A DNA stretch of 44,878 nt, taken from positions 1-44,878 of the forward strand of contig JARFRB010000014.1 in NCBI GenBank assembly GCA_029287455.1, given 5' to 3'. The DNA is from Pelagibius litoralis. GTDB taxonomy: Bacteria > Pseudomonadota > Alphaproteobacteria > Kiloniellales > DSM-21159. The notes under the pieces are model-generated. The model was not told where the DNA came from and ran no database searches. It was given only the letters and a program-made list of their open reading frames with translations. A program made the position numbers and the translations under genes. Numbering within the stretch: the stretch's first letter is position 1; every line of letters starts with the position of its first letter. Shown in pieces: positions 7,466-16,166 of the stretch.

Positions 7466-7981
7466 TTACCCCTTCAACCGCAGCGGCAGCCCGGCCATCA
7501 CCGCGTGGACTTCGTCGGCGACCTCGGCCAAACGCTGGTTCAGGATGCCCGCTTCGTCCCGGAAACGCCGCGCTAGCGCATTTTCCGGGACGATGCCTTG
7601 CCCGACTTCGTTGGTTACCAGCACCACGGTGCCAAGGCTATCTCGAAAGGCGTCGATAAGCGCGGCGGAAGCCGTTTCGCCGTAACGCTCCGCCAGCATC
7701 ATGTTGCTGAGCCACAAAGTGACGCAGTCGACCAAGATAAACCCCTCGGGCCGGCCTTGCGCCCCCAGGGCCTGCGCGAGGTCCAAGGGGGCTTCCAGGG
7801 TGGTCCAGCGGGTGTCGCGGCGTTCGCGGTGCAGGCGGATTCGTTCCCGCATTTCCGCGTCGAATGCCTGGGCGGTGGCAAGGTAGACAAGCGGGGCCTC
7901 CTGGCCCTCGACCAGGCTTTCGGCGAAGCGGCTCTTTCCCGAGCGGGCGCCGCCGGTGACGAGTATGCGTTTTGGCTTCAC
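7466..7981 (-). CDS. cobU: Adenosylcobinamide kinase / adenosylcobinamide-phosphate guanylyltransferase
   Basis: 171 aa, standard length for CobU/CobP, the bifunctional enzyme that phosphorylates adenosylcobinamide and then transfers GMP to it in late cobalamin nucleotide-loop assembly. Visible: P-loop GGARSGKSR (10-18), YLATAQAFDAEMRERIRLH with the guanylylated-His candidate His51 (LHRERR), LVDCVTLWLSNMM, and VTNEVGQGIVPENALARRFRDEAG, all in the family order. No other cobalamin gene is nearby and I do not see a B12 riboswitch in the ~110 bases upstream. The opposite-strand gene starts 114 bases away. Confidence 0.95.
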   Translation of the reverse strand: MKPKRILVTGGARSGKSRFAESLVEGQEAPLVYLATAQAFDAEMRERIRLHRERRDTRWTTLEAPLDLAQALGAQGRPEGFILVDCVTLWLSNMMLAERYGETASAALIDAFRDSLGTVVLVTNEVGQGIVPENALARRFRDEAGILNQRLAEVADEVHAVMAGLPLRLKG

Positions 7982-8094
7982 GCTTTGCCTCCCTTCGCCG
8001 CAGCATAGCCGCTTGGAAGTCCAGGCGGAAAGCGCTAGACCAAACGCAAGCCCCTCCCGGGCGGAGCGGCGGGTTTCCAGGAAGGGGTAGGGAC

Positions 8095-8730
8095 ATGAGC
8101 AACGCTATCTCCACACGGATCGAACCGCTTTTCGCGACGCCGCTAGGCGTTTTCACGCTGCCCGACTTCGAGCGGGTCAATGCTGGCCTCAAGGGCGAGA
8201 TTCTCGAGCGTGAGCAGGCGGACAGGGGCGTGGGGCGCAGCAACGTCGGGGGGTGGCACTCGGGCTACGATCTGCTGAGCTGGCCAATTCCCGAGGTGGC
8301 CGAACTTGGCAAGGCGGTGCAGCAGGCAGTACTGACGCTCGCGACGAAGATTGTAGGGGCCAATCAGATCCAGGCGAAGATGGCCATGGAAGGCTGGGCC
8401 AACGTCTCGCGCGCGGGAAACTACAACAAGCTCCACTACCATCCGAATTGGCATCTTTCGGTCGTCTATTACGTGGAAGCGGGCGATCCGCCCCCCAGCG
8501 ATAATCCCGAAAGCGGCTGCCTGGAATTCACCGATCCGCGCGGCGCGGTGGGTATGTTCGGTTTGGATGGCAGCGATTTCGGCAAGACCTACCGTATTCC
8601 CGCCAAGACCGGCCGGCTGCTGGTCTTCCCCTCCTTCCTGCAGCACTGGGTGCACCCCTATCTGGGCAGTGGTGAGCGCATCTCGCTGGCCATCAACGTT
8701 AGGCTGCGGGATATCGAGCGGCTGCGCTAG
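8095..8730 (+). CDS. Putative 2OG-Fe(II) oxygenase family protein (TIGR02466-like)
   Basis: 211 aa from ATG 8095, preceded by GGAAGGGGTAGGGA; longer in-frame extensions have no such site. The sequence opens IEPLFATPLGVFTLPDFERVN and has a double-stranded beta-helix signature, HYHPNWHLSVVYYVEAG near the middle and HWVHPY near the end. That is the arrangement of the TIGR02466/2OG-FeII_Oxy_5 family of putative 2-oxoglutarate- and iron-dependent oxygenases. His117 or His119 and the late His-x-x-x-P would be metal ligands; the acidic ligand is not obvious. Substrate unknown. It stands alone, divergent from cobU and about 90 bases ahead of hppD. Confidence 0.75.
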   Translation: MSNAISTRIEPLFATPLGVFTLPDFERVNAGLKGEILEREQADRGVGRSNVGGWHSGYDLLSWPIPEVAELGKAVQQAVLTLATKIVGANQIQAKMAMEGWANVSRAGNYNKLHYHPNWHLSVVYYVEAGDPPPSDNPESGCLEFTDPRGAVGMFGLDGSDFGKTYRIPAKTGRLLVFPSFLQHWVHPYLGSGERISLAINVRLRDIERLR

Positions 8731-8823
8731 GGCGCGGGCCTTGACTCCGGGGCGTTAGGCGGCGAGATCTGAGTCGGGCGAGTATTTTGCTGGCACCCGC
8801 ACCCCATCTAGGAGGAACCCGGC

Positions 8824-9927
8824 ATGGGCCCATTTCTTCATGACGCGGCGCCGTCGGTTATCGACGCGGCCAATCCCATGGGCACCGACGGCTTCGAGTT
8901 TGTCGAGTACACCGCGCCCGATCCCGCTCAACTGACCCGCCTTTTCGAGAGCCAGGGCTTCACCGCCGTGGCGCGCCATCGCTCCAAGGACGTCACCCTG
9001 TTCCGGCAAGGCGACGTCAACTTCATCGTCAACGCCGAACCCAACAGCTTCGCTCAGGCCTTCGCGCGGGTCCACGGGCCCAGTGCTTGCGCCATGGCCT
9101 TCCGCGTCGTGGATGCTGGGCAAGCCTATGCCCGCGCCTTGGAGTTGGGCTCCAAGCCCTTCGAAGGCCAGGTTGGGCCGATGGAGCTGAACATTCCCGC
9201 GATCGAGGGCATCGGCGGCAGCTTGATCTACCTGGTGGACCGATATGGGGCCAAGGGCACGATCTACGACATCGATTTTCAGCCGATCCCCGGCACCGAT
9301 CCCCAGCCCAAGGGTGTCGGCCTGACCTACATCGACCATCTCACACATAACGTTCACCGTGGGCGGATGGACGTCTGGGCCGGGTTCTACGAACGGCTCT
9401 TCAACTTCAAGGAAATTAGATACTTCGATATCGAAGGAAAGCTGACGGGCTTGAAGTCCCGGGCCATGACCAGCCCCTGCGGCAAAATTCGCATCCCGAT
9501 CAACGAGAGCGCCGACGAGGATAGCCAGATCGAGGAATACCTGAAGGCCTATAGCGGTGAGGGGATCCAGCACATCGCTCTTGGCACCGACGACATCCAC
9601 GCCACGGTCGAGGCCTTGATGGAACGCGGGATTGCCTTCATGGACCCGCCGCCGGAGACGTACTACGAACTGCTGGACGAGCGGCTTCCCGGCCATGGTG
9701 AGGACGTGGCGCGCCTGAAGCGCAGCGGCATTTTGATGGATGGCGCCCCCCCCCCGGACGGCGGCCGCTTGCTCCAGATCTTCACCGCCACGGTGATTGG
9801 CCCGATCTTCTTCGAGATTATCCAGCGCAAGGGGGACGAAGGCTTCGGGGAGGGTAATTTTCGCGCGCTCTTCGAATCGATCGAGGCCGATCAAGTCAAA
9901 CGCGGCGTTCTGAAAGCCAAGAGCTGA
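8824..9927 (+). CDS. hppD: 4-hydroxyphenylpyruvate dioxygenase
   Basis: 367 aa, normal length for bacterial HPPD, which converts 4-hydroxyphenylpyruvate to homogentisate in tyrosine breakdown. It has two vicinal-oxygen-chelate halves. The C-terminal half holds the three iron ligands in family context: His in YIDHLTHNV, His in [11 protein letters not shown], and Glu in [12 protein letters not shown] followed by [15 protein letters not shown]. The start has AGGAGGAA 7 bases upstream. No other homogentisate-pathway gene is adjacent; the FAH-like protein at 19-20 kb belongs to a different family branch. A run of ten C at 9746-9755 codes for Pro-Pro-Pro in a surface loop and could be prone to slippage. 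Confidence 0.96.
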   Translation: MGPFLHDAAPSVIDAANPMGTDGFEFVEYTAPDPAQLTRLFESQGFTAVARHRSKDVTLFRQGDVNFIVNAEPNSFAQAFARVHGPSACAMAFRVVDAGQAYARALELGSKPFEGQVGPMELNIPAIEGIGGSLIYLVDRYGAKGTIYDIDFQPIPGTDPQPKGVGLTYIDHLTHNVHRGRMDVWAGFYERLFNFKEIRYFDIEGKLTGLKSRAMTSPCGKIRIPINESADEDSQIEEYLKAYSGEGIQHIALGTDDIHATVEALMERGIAFMDPPPETYYELLDERLPGHGEDVARLKRSGILMDGAPPPDGGRLLQIFTATVIGPIFFEIIQRKGDEGFGEGNFRALFESIEADQVKRGVLKAKS

Positions 9928-9962
9928 CGCTCGGCAAGGCGCAGTAATCTGGGGGGCGGCAT

Positions 9963-11066
9963 ATGACCTTCGAAAGCTTGACCTTGAGCCGGATCGAGGC
10001 ACGGCCCGTTCTGCTGAAGCTGGAACGGCCCGTGGTGGCGCGGATCGCCACGATTCCCAACTGGCCGTTGATCCTAATCGATCTCCACACCGAGGAGGGC
10101 GTCGTCGGCCGCGCTTATTTGGAGCCTTATGTGCCGCGCGCCATGCGCTATCTGGTTCCGGCTTTGCAGGACCTCGGCGAGGCGTTGAAGGGACGGCGAC
10201 TGGCGCCGCTTGAGCTCTACGACGCGGCCCGCAAATCCCTGCATTTCGTCGGCTACGAGGGATTGTCGATGATCGCCGTGGCCGGCTTGGATATGGCGGT
10301 CTGGGACGCGTTGGCCCGGGCGGCGGAGCTTCCTCTCTGCGTGCTTCTGGGCGGCGGCACGGGCAGCGTGCCTGCCTACAACAGCAACGGCTTGTGGCTG
10401 AAGGAGCCGGAGGCGGTCGCTGACGAAGCTGTCGAGCTGATCCAGGAAGGCGGGTTCAGGGCCTTGAAGCTGCGCCTGGGGCGCGACAAGCTGGCCGAAG
10501 ACCTTGCTACCGTGGCGGTGGTGCGCACTCGCGTGGGCGAGGACATCGCCTTGATGGTGGATTTCAATCAGGGCCTGCACTTGGGCGAGGCACTGGAGCG
10601 CTGCCATGCCATCGACGATCTGGGGCTGGCCTGGATCGAGGAACCCATCGTTTACGATAATTTGGAAGGCTACGTGCGCCTGACCGCCGAATTGAAGACG
10701 CCCATCCAGATCGGCGAGAACTTCTACGGGCCGCGTGAGCTATACAAGGCTCTCCAGCTCAAGGCTTGCGACTACGTCATGCCGGATTTCATGCGGATCG
10801 GCGGCGTGACGGGCTGGCTGCGCGCCGTGCCCATCGCCGCGGCGGCGGGGATCCCCGTCTCAACTCACCTCTATCCGGAGGTGGGCGCTCACGTGATGCG
10901 CGTGACCGAGGGTGCTCATTGGCTGGAGTGGCAGAGTTGGGCCGATCCCATTCTGCAGGCACCCTACGAAATCAAGGACAGCGCGCTCACTATTCCTGAG
11001 CGCCCGGGCATTGGATTGGAATGGGACGAGGACGCCGTCGCCGCTCACCTGGTGGACAGCGTCTAG
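9963..11066 (+). CDS. Enolase-superfamily enzyme, mandelate racemase clade
   Basis: 367 aa. Aligned by eye to Pseudomonas mandelate racemase with a constant +5 offset, the metal ligands Asp200, Glu226 and Glu252, the Asp275-His302 dyad, Glu322 and Lys169 are all present. The second catalytic lysine (Lys166 of mandelate racemase) is Arg171, in LKLRLGR. N-terminal capping domain residues 1-130 and an (beta/alpha)7beta barrel follow the family layout. Members abstract the alpha-proton of a carboxylate; the context (lactonase, sugar-acid kinases and dehydratases) suggests an acid-sugar dehydratase or epimerase rather than a mandelate enzyme (inference). The start overlaps no gene and lies 35 bases after hppD. 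It ends one base before the convergent SMP-30 gene. Confidence 0.88.
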   Translation: MTFESLTLSRIEARPVLLKLERPVVARIATIPNWPLILIDLHTEEGVVGRAYLEPYVPRAMRYLVPALQDLGEALKGRRLAPLELYDAARKSLHFVGYEGLSMIAVAGLDMAVWDALARAAELPLCVLLGGGTGSVPAYNSNGLWLKEPEAVADEAVELIQEGGFRALKLRLGRDKLAEDLATVAVVRTRVGEDIALMVDFNQGLHLGEALERCHAIDDLGLAWIEEPIVYDNLEGYVRLTAELKTPIQIGENFYGPRELYKALQLKACDYVMPDFMRIGGVTGWLRAVPIAAAAGIPVSTHLYPEVGAHVMRVTEGAHWLEWQSWADPILQAPYEIKDSALTIPERPGIGLEWDEDAVAAHLVDSV

Positions 11067-11067
11067 T

Positions 11068-12042
11068 TCAACCCTCCCAGGTCCAGTGGACCGGGGGATG
11101 CCCCGCGACGGGGCTGGGGAAGAGCGCGAGACGGTCGCCCAGGAGGCAGCCCAGGATCGCGGTTTTCAGATCGGGTCCGGCGAAGGTCAAGCTGGAGATG
11201 TTGTGCAGCACCCGGCCATGAGCTGTGTCCAGATGGGGGCGGTCGAGACGGCCGGATAGAAACGCCACCTCGATCTCCGCCAAGCGCTCCTTGTCCACAT
11301 CCTCCAGGATCAGTTCCTGGTTGCCCCGGTCGTCGACCCGGATGACCCGGTTGCTGATGATCGAGGTGATCCAGATTTGGCCCTCCGCGTCGAAGGCCAG
11401 GCCGTCTGGGTAGGTGCCGGCACCGAACTCGGCAACGGTTTCGCGATCCGTCAAGCGCCCATCCGCCTGCAGTTTGAAGCGGGAAAGGCGCCGCCCGAAG
11501 GTTTCGTTCACGTAGAGCCAATCACCGGAGGGGTGGACCTGGACCTCGTTGGTGTAGCCCAAGCCGTCGGCGGCCAGGGCGATTCCGCGGCCGTCGATCC
11601 GCAGAATGTAACCGTCGTCGATGTCCGGCCGGTAGCCGAGCGCCCTGGGCTGGCGCCGGGTGCTGATGGTGAGCCATATTCGCCCGGAGCTGTCCACCAG
11701 CGGAAAGTTGGCGGGGGGAATCGGCTGACCGTCGATCTCGGTGGCCACCGGCGTGAGCGCTCCGTCGCGGCGCAGGCGCCACAGGCCGCCGGCATCGCCG
11801 AGATTGGCGAGGAGGAAACTTCCGTCGGGCTCCATTGCGATGCCGTTTGGCTTGATCGGCACCGGCCCAGCCTCCGGCCCGCTTGAGGCGAGTATGAGGG
11901 ATTGCTGGCCGTCGGGCGCGATCTTGGTTACGCCGCCCCGCCAATCCGCCGCATAGAGCTTCCCGGCGCGGGTCGCGAGCAGGCATTCGGGGCGGACCAG
12001 GTCTCCGCCCAGAAAGTCCAGATCTTCCGCGTGCAGTGTCAT
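11068..12042 (-). CDS. SMP-30/gluconolactonase family protein
   Basis: 324 aa from ATG 12042 (GGGGAG upstream); a longer frame to 12111 lacks a site. Six-bladed beta-propeller of the SMP-30/LRE family, metal-dependent sugar lactonases that open aldono-lactones to aldonates. Visible: RPECLL with the first metal-binding Glu, KPNGIAMEPDGSFLLANLGD with Asn and Asp, YTNEVQVHPSGDWLYVNET, and YPDGLAFDAEGQIWITS with the conserved Asp. The blades repeat the G-x-L/I-x-x-A/D-x-x-G pattern. It is convergent with the enolase-superfamily gene and divergent from otnK. Probably it supplies an aldonic acid to the neighbouring pathway enzymes (inference). Confidence 0.88.
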   Translation of the reverse strand: MTLHAEDLDFLGGDLVRPECLLATRAGKLYAADWRGGVTKIAPDGQQSLILASSGPEAGPVPIKPNGIAMEPDGSFLLANLGDAGGLWRLRRDGALTPVATEIDGQPIPPANFPLVDSSGRIWLTISTRRQPRALGYRPDIDDGYILRIDGRGIALAADGLGYTNEVQVHPSGDWLYVNETFGRRLSRFKLQADGRLTDRETVAEFGAGTYPDGLAFDAEGQIWITSIISNRVIRVDDRGNQELILEDVDKERLAEIEVAFLSGRLDRPHLDTAHGRVLHNISSLTFAGPDLKTAILGCLLGDRLALFPSPVAGHPPVHWTWEG

Positions 12043-12086
12043 CAAGATGCTCCCCGTCTTCGCATAACGGCCCGGCGGCAGGACAA

Positions 12087-12116
12087 TTGACCGCCCAGGG
12101 CTCGCGCCCATAAGCT
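12087..12116 (+). promoter_or_regulatory. Candidate housekeeping promoter for the otnK operon
   Basis: TTGACC (12087-12092), an 18-base spacer and TAAGCT (12111-12116) in the gap between the divergent lactonase gene and otnK. The -35 box is one mismatch from consensus and the -10 box is weak. Transcription would start near 12123, about 75 bases before otnK. Confidence 0.35.
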
Positions 12117-12196
12117 AGCGCTCCAGGACATTGGCGCGAAAGTCAGGGATCGCGCAATTCCAGTCTCGTTTCGACCGAAACCGATGGGGGAGCGCC

Positions 12197-13465
12197 GTGG
12201 GTCTGCTATTGGGCTGTGTGGCGGACGATTTCACCGGCGCCACCGACCTTGCCAACACGCTTGTGAAGGGGGGGATGCGAACGGTTCAGCTCTTGGGCCC
12301 GCCGAGCGGCCCGCTTGACCCGCATGATTGCGAGGCGGTGGTTGTGGCCCTGAAATCGCGAACCATCCCCGTGGCCGATGCAGTCTCCCAATCGCTCGCC
12401 GCCGCCGAGGCACTGCGGGCGGCCGGGGCCCGTCAGCTCTTCTTCAAGTACTGCTCGACCTTCGACTCCACTGATGAGGGCAACATCGGGCCGGTGGCCG
12501 AAGCCCTGTTGGAGGCCTTGGGCAGCGATTTCACCATCGCCTGCCCGGCCTTTCCCACTGCAGGGCGCACAATTTACAAGGGCTACCTTTTCGTTGGTGA
12601 CGAGCTCCTGAGCGAAAGCGGCATGAAGGATCATCCGCTCACGCCCATGCGCGACGCCAATCTGGTGCGGGTGTTGGCGCGGCAGTCGACCCGGTCCGTG
12701 GGTTTGGTCCCGTATGCCGAGGTCGCGCAAGGGCCCGCCGCCATTCGCGCCGCCTTTGACCGCTTGCGCCACGAAGGGTTCGGGCACGCCATAGTCGATG
12801 CCTTGCAGGATAGTCACTTGCTGGCGATTGGCGAAGCGGCGGCCGATATCCCCTTGATCACAGGTGGTTCGGGTGTAGCGCTGGGCTTGCCCGAGAATTT
12901 CCGCAAGGCCGGGCTGCTCGCCGGAGGGGCAAGCGATTCCTTGCCGCAAGTGCCGGGTCCCGCCGCGGTTTTGTCCGGGAGCTGTTCGCGGGCCACAAAT
13001 GGACAGGTCGCGGCCTTCCTTTCCCAGGGCGGGGAAGCCTTCGCGCTTGATCCCTTGGCCTTGGCGGAGGGCGAGAGCGCGGTTGCGGGAGCGCTCGATT
13101 GGGCGCGCCGGCGCTTGGGCGCGCGCCCGATCCTGGTTTACTCCACCGCGGAGCCGAACGCCGTCGCTGCCGCGCAAGAAAAGCTCGGGCGCGAGGCAGC
13201 GGGCAGCTTGGTCGAGAGCGCCCTGGCGCGCATCGCCGAGGGTCTGGTGGAGGCTGGCTTGAGACGGCTCATCGTCGCGGGCGGCGAAACCTCCGGTGCG
13301 GTCGTCAGTGCCCTGGGCGTTACCGCCTTGCGGATCGGGCCGGAGATCGATCCGGGCGTGCCTTGGACCGTCAGCTTGGACGAGCCGCGTCTGGCCTTGG
13401 CGCTGAAATCCGGAAACTTCGGCGGCCCGGACTTTTTCACCAAGGCCTTCGAGAGGCTGTCATGA
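12197..13465 (+). CDS. otnK: 3-oxo-tetronate kinase OtnK
   Basis: 422 aa from GTG 12197, with GGGGGAG 4 bases upstream. The 22 residues that could be added from 12131 are Arg-rich and outside the family. Four-carbon acid sugar kinase (former DUF1537): N-terminal substrate domain GCVADDFTGATDLA, then FKYCSTFDST and CPAFPTAGRTIYKG, and C-terminal nucleotide domain with VLSGSCSRAT, VAGGETSGAVVSALGV and KSGNFGG. It phosphorylates 3-oxo-tetronate to the 4-phosphate. Its stop overlaps the otnC start (ATGA). With DenD, OtnI and OtnC all present within 6 kb, the D-erythronate route is the best assignment (established for these families). Confidence 0.95.
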   Translation: MGLLLGCVADDFTGATDLANTLVKGGMRTVQLLGPPSGPLDPHDCEAVVVALKSRTIPVADAVSQSLAAAEALRAAGARQLFFKYCSTFDSTDEGNIGPVAEALLEALGSDFTIACPAFPTAGRTIYKGYLFVGDELLSESGMKDHPLTPMRDANLVRVLARQSTRSVGLVPYAEVAQGPAAIRAAFDRLRHEGFGHAIVDALQDSHLLAIGEAAADIPLITGGSGVALGLPENFRKAGLLAGGASDSLPQVPGPAAVLSGSCSRATNGQVAAFLSQGGEAFALDPLALAEGESAVAGALDWARRRLGARPILVYSTAEPNAVAAAQEKLGREAAGSLVESALARIAEGLVEAGLRRLIVAGGETSGAVVSALGVTALRIGPEIDPGVPWTVSLDEPRLALALKSGNFGGPDFFTKAFERLS

Positions 13466-14100
13466 GTTCCAGCGAAACGCGGCTGCGCGATGAGATCGCG
13501 ATTTTCGGCAAATCGCTCTTCGACAGGGGCTATGGCTGCGGCTCTTCCGGCAACATCTCCGTGCGCTTGGAAGACGGCCTCTTGGTTACGCCGACGAATT
13601 CCTGCATGGGCAGACTGGATCCCACGCGCATCTCCAAGCTTGACTGGCAGGGCAAACATATCTCCGGCGATAAGCCATCCAAGGAGGGATTTCTGCATCT
13701 CGCCATGTATCAAGAGCGCCCCGAGGAACGTGCCGTGGTGCATCTGCACAGCACCCATTCGGTCGCCGTGTCTTGCCTCGCGGATATCGACCCCAAGGAC
13801 GTGTTGCCTCCGATCACCGCTTACTACGTGATGCGGGTCGGAAAGCTTCCCCTGGTGCCGTATTTCAGGCCCGGAGACGCGGCACTGGCCGAAGCGGTGC
13901 GCGCTCTCGCCCGCGAGCACCGGGCGATGCTGCTGGCCAATCATGGGCCGGTGGTGGCGGGTAAGGCCTTGGACGCAGCGGTCTACGCCGCCGAGGAGTT
14001 GGAGGAGACGGCCAAGCTCTATCTCTTGCTGCAAGGCGCCCGGACCCGGTTTCTCGATCCCGAGCAAATCGCCGATCTCAATTTGCACTTTCCAAGCTGA
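13462..14100 (+). CDS. otnC: 3-oxo-tetronate 4-phosphate decarboxylase OtnC
   Basis: 212 aa class II aldolase/adducin-family protein. The ATG overlaps the otnK stop by 4 bases (ATGA) with GAGAGG just before it, giving translational coupling. Motifs: GSSGNISVR (phosphate loop), VTPTNSCMGRLDP, SKEGFLH with acidic Glu75, HLHSTHS with Zn ligands His94 and His96, and LLANHGPVVAG with a third His. OtnC decarboxylates 3-oxo-tetronate 4-phosphate to dihydroxyacetone phosphate and CO2, the last step of D-erythronate/D-threonate breakdown. Length and motif order match OtnC. A ribulose-5-phosphate epimerase or fuculose aldolase role is unlikely beside OtnK. Confidence 0.93.
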   Translation: MSSSETRLRDEIAIFGKSLFDRGYGCGSSGNISVRLEDGLLVTPTNSCMGRLDPTRISKLDWQGKHISGDKPSKEGFLHLAMYQERPEERAVVHLHSTHSVAVSCLADIDPKDVLPPITAYYVMRVGKLPLVPYFRPGDAALAEAVRALAREHRAMLLANHGPVVAGKALDAAVYAAEELEETAKLYLLLQGARTRFLDPEQIADLNLHFPS

Positions 14101-14114
14101 CGGGGAAGGGTGCC

Positions 14115-15149
14115 ATGAAACCTCTTCGTATCGCGGTTGCCGGCTGCGGTTACTTCAGCCGCTTTCAATACGAAGCCTGGCGCGAGATGGTGGCTGTGGA
14201 GATCGTTGGGAACTGCGCCCTCGATCTGGCGGAGGCGGAGTCCGTGGCGCTTGAGTATGGCGTGGCGCGGAGCTTCGAGGACCCGCAAGCCCTGCTGGAC
14301 GCGGTCAAGCCGGATATTTTCGATATCGTGACACCACCGCCCACGCATTTGGATTTGGTGCGCGAGGCCGCCGCGCGGGGGATCGCGACGATCTGTCAGA
14401 AACCGCTAGCACCCAGCCTGGCCGAAGCCGAGGCGTTGGTCGAGATCGCGGAGGAGGCGGGCATCATGCTCGCCGTTCACGAGAACTTTCGCTTTCAGCC
14501 TTGGTATCGAGAGCTGCGCCGCCTGATCGACATGGATTGGTTCGGCCGCCTTCACGCCATGGCCTTTCGCTTCCGGCCGGGTGACGGGCAGGGACCAAGA
14601 GCCTACCTCGACCGCCAACCCTATTTCCAGGCCATGAAGCGGTTCCTGATCCACGAGACGATCATCCACTACATCGATACATTCCGGTATCTGGGCGGCG
14701 AGGTGGCCAGCGTCTATGCCCAGCTTCGGCGTCTCAATCCGGTGATCGCCGGAGAGGATGCCGGGATCGTGATGCTGGGTTTCCAGAGTGGCGTTAGCGG
14801 GCTGATCGACGGCAACCGGCTGAACGATCACCCCGCCGCCAACACGCGTTTGACCCATGGGGAGTTTTGGCTCGAGGGCGAGACCGGCGTGATGCGGCTG
14901 GACGGTGACGGTGGACTCTGGTGGAAGGCCCACGGGCTGCCCGAAACGCGGCACGACTATGTATGGCGCGACCGTGGCTTCGCGGGCGACTGCGTCTATG
15001 CTTTCCAGCGACATGTGGTCGATCATCTGCGCGACCAGGGGGCCTTGGAGACCGCCGGCCGCGACTACCTGCGAAATATCAGGATCGAAGAAGCGGTCTA
15101 CGAGTCGGACCGTTCCGGCCATCGCGTCGACCTGGACTTCGAGGTGTGA
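14115..15149 (+). CDS. Gfo/Idh/MocA family NAD(P)-dependent oxidoreductase
   Basis: 344 aa. N-terminal Rossmann fold IAVAGCGYFSRFQYEAW, then DIVTPPPTHLDLV, ICQKPLAPSLAEAEALV (the family's E/C-K-P motif, the Lys being catalytic) and AVHENFRFQPWYRELR, followed by the larger alpha/beta substrate domain. The candidate catalytic His lies in LIHETIIHYIDTFRYL. Family members oxidise or reduce sugar, inositol or sugar-acid hydroxyls. It is 14 bases after otnC and overlaps the next gene (GTGA), so it is part of the same operon. The D-erythronate pathway needs no such step, so it likely feeds a related acid sugar into it (inference). Confidence 0.92.
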   Translation: MKPLRIAVAGCGYFSRFQYEAWREMVAVEIVGNCALDLAEAESVALEYGVARSFEDPQALLDAVKPDIFDIVTPPPTHLDLVREAAARGIATICQKPLAPSLAEAEALVEIAEEAGIMLAVHENFRFQPWYRELRRLIDMDWFGRLHAMAFRFRPGDGQGPRAYLDRQPYFQAMKRFLIHETIIHYIDTFRYLGGEVASVYAQLRRLNPVIAGEDAGIVMLGFQSGVSGLIDGNRLNDHPAANTRLTHGEFWLEGETGVMRLDGDGGLWWKAHGLPETRHDYVWRDRGFAGDCVYAFQRHVVDHLRDQGALETAGRDYLRNIRIEEAVYESDRSGHRVDLDFEV

Positions 15150-16057
15150 GCGGCGCTTCCGAACCCAACGAACGCCTGCGCGCTATCCTGCTTTTTTCCC
15201 TCGCTTTCGTTCTGTTCACCTTTCTGGACGCGGCGGCCAAGTGGCTGGCGCGCGACTATGCCACGCCGCAGATCGTCTGGGCGCGCTACGCCGGGCATTT
15301 CCTGCTCGCGATTCTCTGGTTCCTGCCGCGCCACGGCGGAGCTGTCTGGCGGAGCGCCAATGTCCGGCTTCAGGTCTTGCGGTCGCTCTTCCTCTTCGCA
15401 GCAACGGCCAGCAACTTCTTCGCCTTACGCTACCTGCAACTCGCGGAGACCTCGGCGATCGCTTTTTCGGTTCCGCTCTTGGTGGCGGCATTGTCGGTTC
15501 CTCTCTTGGGTGAGCACGTGGGGCTTCGGCGCTGGGGTGCCATCGTGGTGGGCTTTATCGGCGTGTTGATCATCGCCCGGCCCGGCGCCGGGGCGATGCA
15601 CTGGGCGGTTTCGTTCTCTTTCGCCATGGCCGGCTTCGCCGCCCTCTACCAGATCACCACCCGCAAGCTCGCTGGTCAGGACCCGCCGCAGACCACTTTG
15701 ATCTACAGCGCGCTTGTCGGAACCGTGCTGGCGACACCCCTTCTGCCGTTCGTCTGGAGCCCGGTGGTTGGCTGGCTGCCTTGGGCATTGATGGCATTGA
15801 TGGGCGTTTGTGGCTGCGTGGGCCACTATCTCCTGATCGTTGCTCACCGACATGCGCCGGCGCCGATCCTCGCCCCCTTCGTCTATCCGCAGATCCTCTA
15901 CATGACGCTTTCCGGCTGGCTGATTTTCGGCAACGTGCCGGATCGCTGGGTGCTGGTCGGAGCGGCGGTGGTGATCGCAAGCGGATTGTTCCTCTGGTAC
16001 CGGGAATTGGTGCTTGGCAAGCGCTATCGGGGAACCGGCGTGCCGCCCGTGAGGTAA
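15146..16057 (+). CDS. EamA/DMT family transporter
   Basis: 303 aa from GTG 15146, overlapping the previous stop (GTGA). Ten predicted membrane segments in two five-helix EamA repeats: LLFSLAFVLFTFLDAAAKWLA opens the first and WAVSFSFAMAGFAALYQITTRK opens the second. The family exports or imports small metabolites (amino acids, nucleobases, sugar acids), and substrate cannot be read from sequence. It is the only transporter in the sugar-acid island, and no ABC or TRAP importer is near, so an uptake role is possible but unproven. The C-terminal tail is basic and cytoplasmic. Confidence 0.9.
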   Translation: MSGASEPNERLRAILLFSLAFVLFTFLDAAAKWLARDYATPQIVWARYAGHFLLAILWFLPRHGGAVWRSANVRLQVLRSLFLFAATASNFFALRYLQLAETSAIAFSVPLLVAALSVPLLGEHVGLRRWGAIVVGFIGVLIIARPGAGAMHWAVSFSFAMAGFAALYQITTRKLAGQDPPQTTLIYSALVGTVLATPLLPFVWSPVVGWLPWALMALMGVCGCVGHYLLIVAHRHAPAPILAPFVYPQILYMTLSGWLIFGNVPDRWVLVGAAVVIASGLFLWYRELVLGKRYRGTGVPPVR

Positions 16058-16166
16058 GCGGCGTCGGGGATTTCGGGGAAGGGCGGCGGTCAACGGTTTT
16101 CTAACGCCGCCAAAGCCGCTAGAAGCGATGCGAAACGAAATGCAAACGCGCGAGCCGGGAGAAGCG

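Noticed and set aside
7982-8094. Possible cobalamin riboswitch upstream of cobU
   Set aside because: The gap is only about 110 bases and I could not find the B12-box motif.
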